Below are positions 63,561 to 64,000 of a DNA stretch of 64,000 bases, piece by piece (the stretch's first letter is position 1; each line of letters opens with the position of its first letter). The notes beneath the pieces were generated by a model. That model was given only the letters and a program-made list of their open reading frames with translations, was not told the origin of the DNA and ran no database searches. The DNA comes from Thiothrix unzii. GTDB taxonomy: Bacteria; Pseudomonadota; Gammaproteobacteria; Thiotrichales; Thiotrichaceae. Location: positions 2,170,001 to 2,234,000 of the forward strand of contig NZ_CP072793.1 in assembly GCF_017901175.1 (NCBI RefSeq). Reading direction: 5' to 3'. Both the position numbers and the translations under genes were made by a program.

Positions 63561-64000
63561 ATGGATATGGGAAACCTCATGCAACTTGGGGCGCAAATGT
63601 TCCAAAGCCAGCTCGACAAAGATCGTGATGGTCAACTGGAAATTACCGAAATTGCTTCAGCCCTGATGGGTTTGATGTCCAATGGTCAAGGCCAATCACA
63701 AGCTGGCGGTTTAAGCGGCTTGATGTCAATGGTGAGCGGAATGCAAGGCAGCGGCAACGGTGATCTGATGTCTATCGCTGCTTCTTGGCTGGGTAAAGGC
63801 GAAAACGCACCGATTTCTGGCGGTCAACTGACTCAAATGCTGGGTTCAGACAAAATCGCAGCGTTCGCTCAACAGCTCGGCCTGAGCCAAGAGCAAGCGG
63901 TTAGCGGCCTGCAAGCTGCTATCCCACAAGTGGTTGATAAAGCATCACCAGACGGCGCACTCGACCTCGGCAATATGCTGGATGCAGTCGGTGGCGTTTC
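63561..64000 (+). CDS. YidB/DUF937-like protein, 5' part (continues beyond window)
   Basis: About 146 residues are visible, rich in Gly, Gln, Met and Ser. Near the start DKDRDGQLEITEIASAL is an EF-hand-like calcium-binding loop. Later, GGQLTQMLGSDKIAAFAQQLGLSQEQAVSGLQAAIPQVVDKASPDG matches the DUF937/YidB core. It follows the BON-LysM gene by 15 bp, so the two are probably co-transcribed. The 3' end is outside the window. Confidence 0.75.
   Translation, partial: MDMGNLMQLGAQMFQSQLDKDRDGQLEITEIASALMGLMSNGQGQSQAGGLSGLMSMVSGMQGSGNGDLMSIAASWLGKGENAPISGGQLTQMLGSDKIAAFAQQLGLSQEQAVSGLQAAIPQVVDKASPDGALDLGNMLDAVGGV

Overview
The window looks like chromosome of a filamentous, sulfur-oxidising gammaproteobacterium of the Thiothrix/Thiotrichales type. 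That assignment is inferred from several things. The block alaS-lysC-csrA-tRNA-Ser-tRNA-Arg with recA-recX is in a gammaproteobacterial order. There is a complete class III polyhydroxyalkanoate (PHA) locus like that of purple sulfur bacteria, and a DsrC/TusE-family protein. A few families are also present that I associate with such genomes (AAA/PD-(D/E)XK ATPase, DKNYY lipoprotein, TMEM43-like protein). No 16S rRNA gene is present, so the genus is not proven.

Layout. 0-4.5 kb: an AEC transporter, an RND/HlyD-type adaptor, a haem-oxygenase-like iron enzyme and a YihY membrane protein. 4.5-6 kb: an AbiE type IV toxin-antitoxin pair whose toxin is frameshifted near its C-terminus. 6.2-12.4 kb (minus strand): recA, recX, alaS, lysC, csrA, tRNA-Ser(GCU), tRNA-Arg(ACG). 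12.6-21.6 kb: class I PHA synthase, pncC, sppA, a HAD phosphatase and rluC, then divergent rne with a long leader, and a low-molecular-weight tyrosine phosphatase. 21.6-33 kb: secreted or membrane proteins of unknown function, including an internally duplicated exported protein next to a TMEM43 homologue, and a DKNYY lipoprotein gene cut in two by an IS630-family element. 33-38.3 kb: a TrpD2-like protein with a 65-residue partner, a Sel1 protein, the pantothenate operon panB-panC-panD, and scpB.

38.5-47.05 kb is an accessory island between scpB and the PHA locus. It holds an HNH nuclease, VapBC, a miniature inverted-repeat element, an ATPase gene truncated by a second IS630 copy that itself carries a nested IS256-family element, a DUF2130 gene broken at both ends, a second IS256 copy, a FitB-type toxin cut by that copy with its antitoxin, and a MazEF-type pair. 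Much of it (the ATPase and DUF2130 genes especially) is visibly more AT-rich than the flanks.

47.1-52.8 kb: the PHA locus, with phaC-phaE on the minus strand, divergent from phaA-phaB-phaR; two copies of a long GC-rich palindrome flank phaB. Dps follows. 52.9-64 kb: a DegQ/MucD protease, an AAA/PD-(D/E)XK protein, and a four-gene XpaC-TelA-SPFH/GYF-zinc-ribbon cluster resembling membrane-stress/toxic-anion modules. Then come a short DUF72-like protein, a DsrC-family protein lacking the catalytic C-terminal cysteines, an NlpC/P60 lipoprotein, a BON-LysM protein, and a DUF937/YidB-like gene running off the window.

No CRISPR array, rRNA operon, prophage or replication origin was seen. The best candidates for unusual biology are the XpaC-TelA-SPFH-zinc-ribbon cluster, the cysteine-less DsrC homologue, the duplicated-domain/TMEM43 pair, and the IS-scrambled defence/toxin-antitoxin island.
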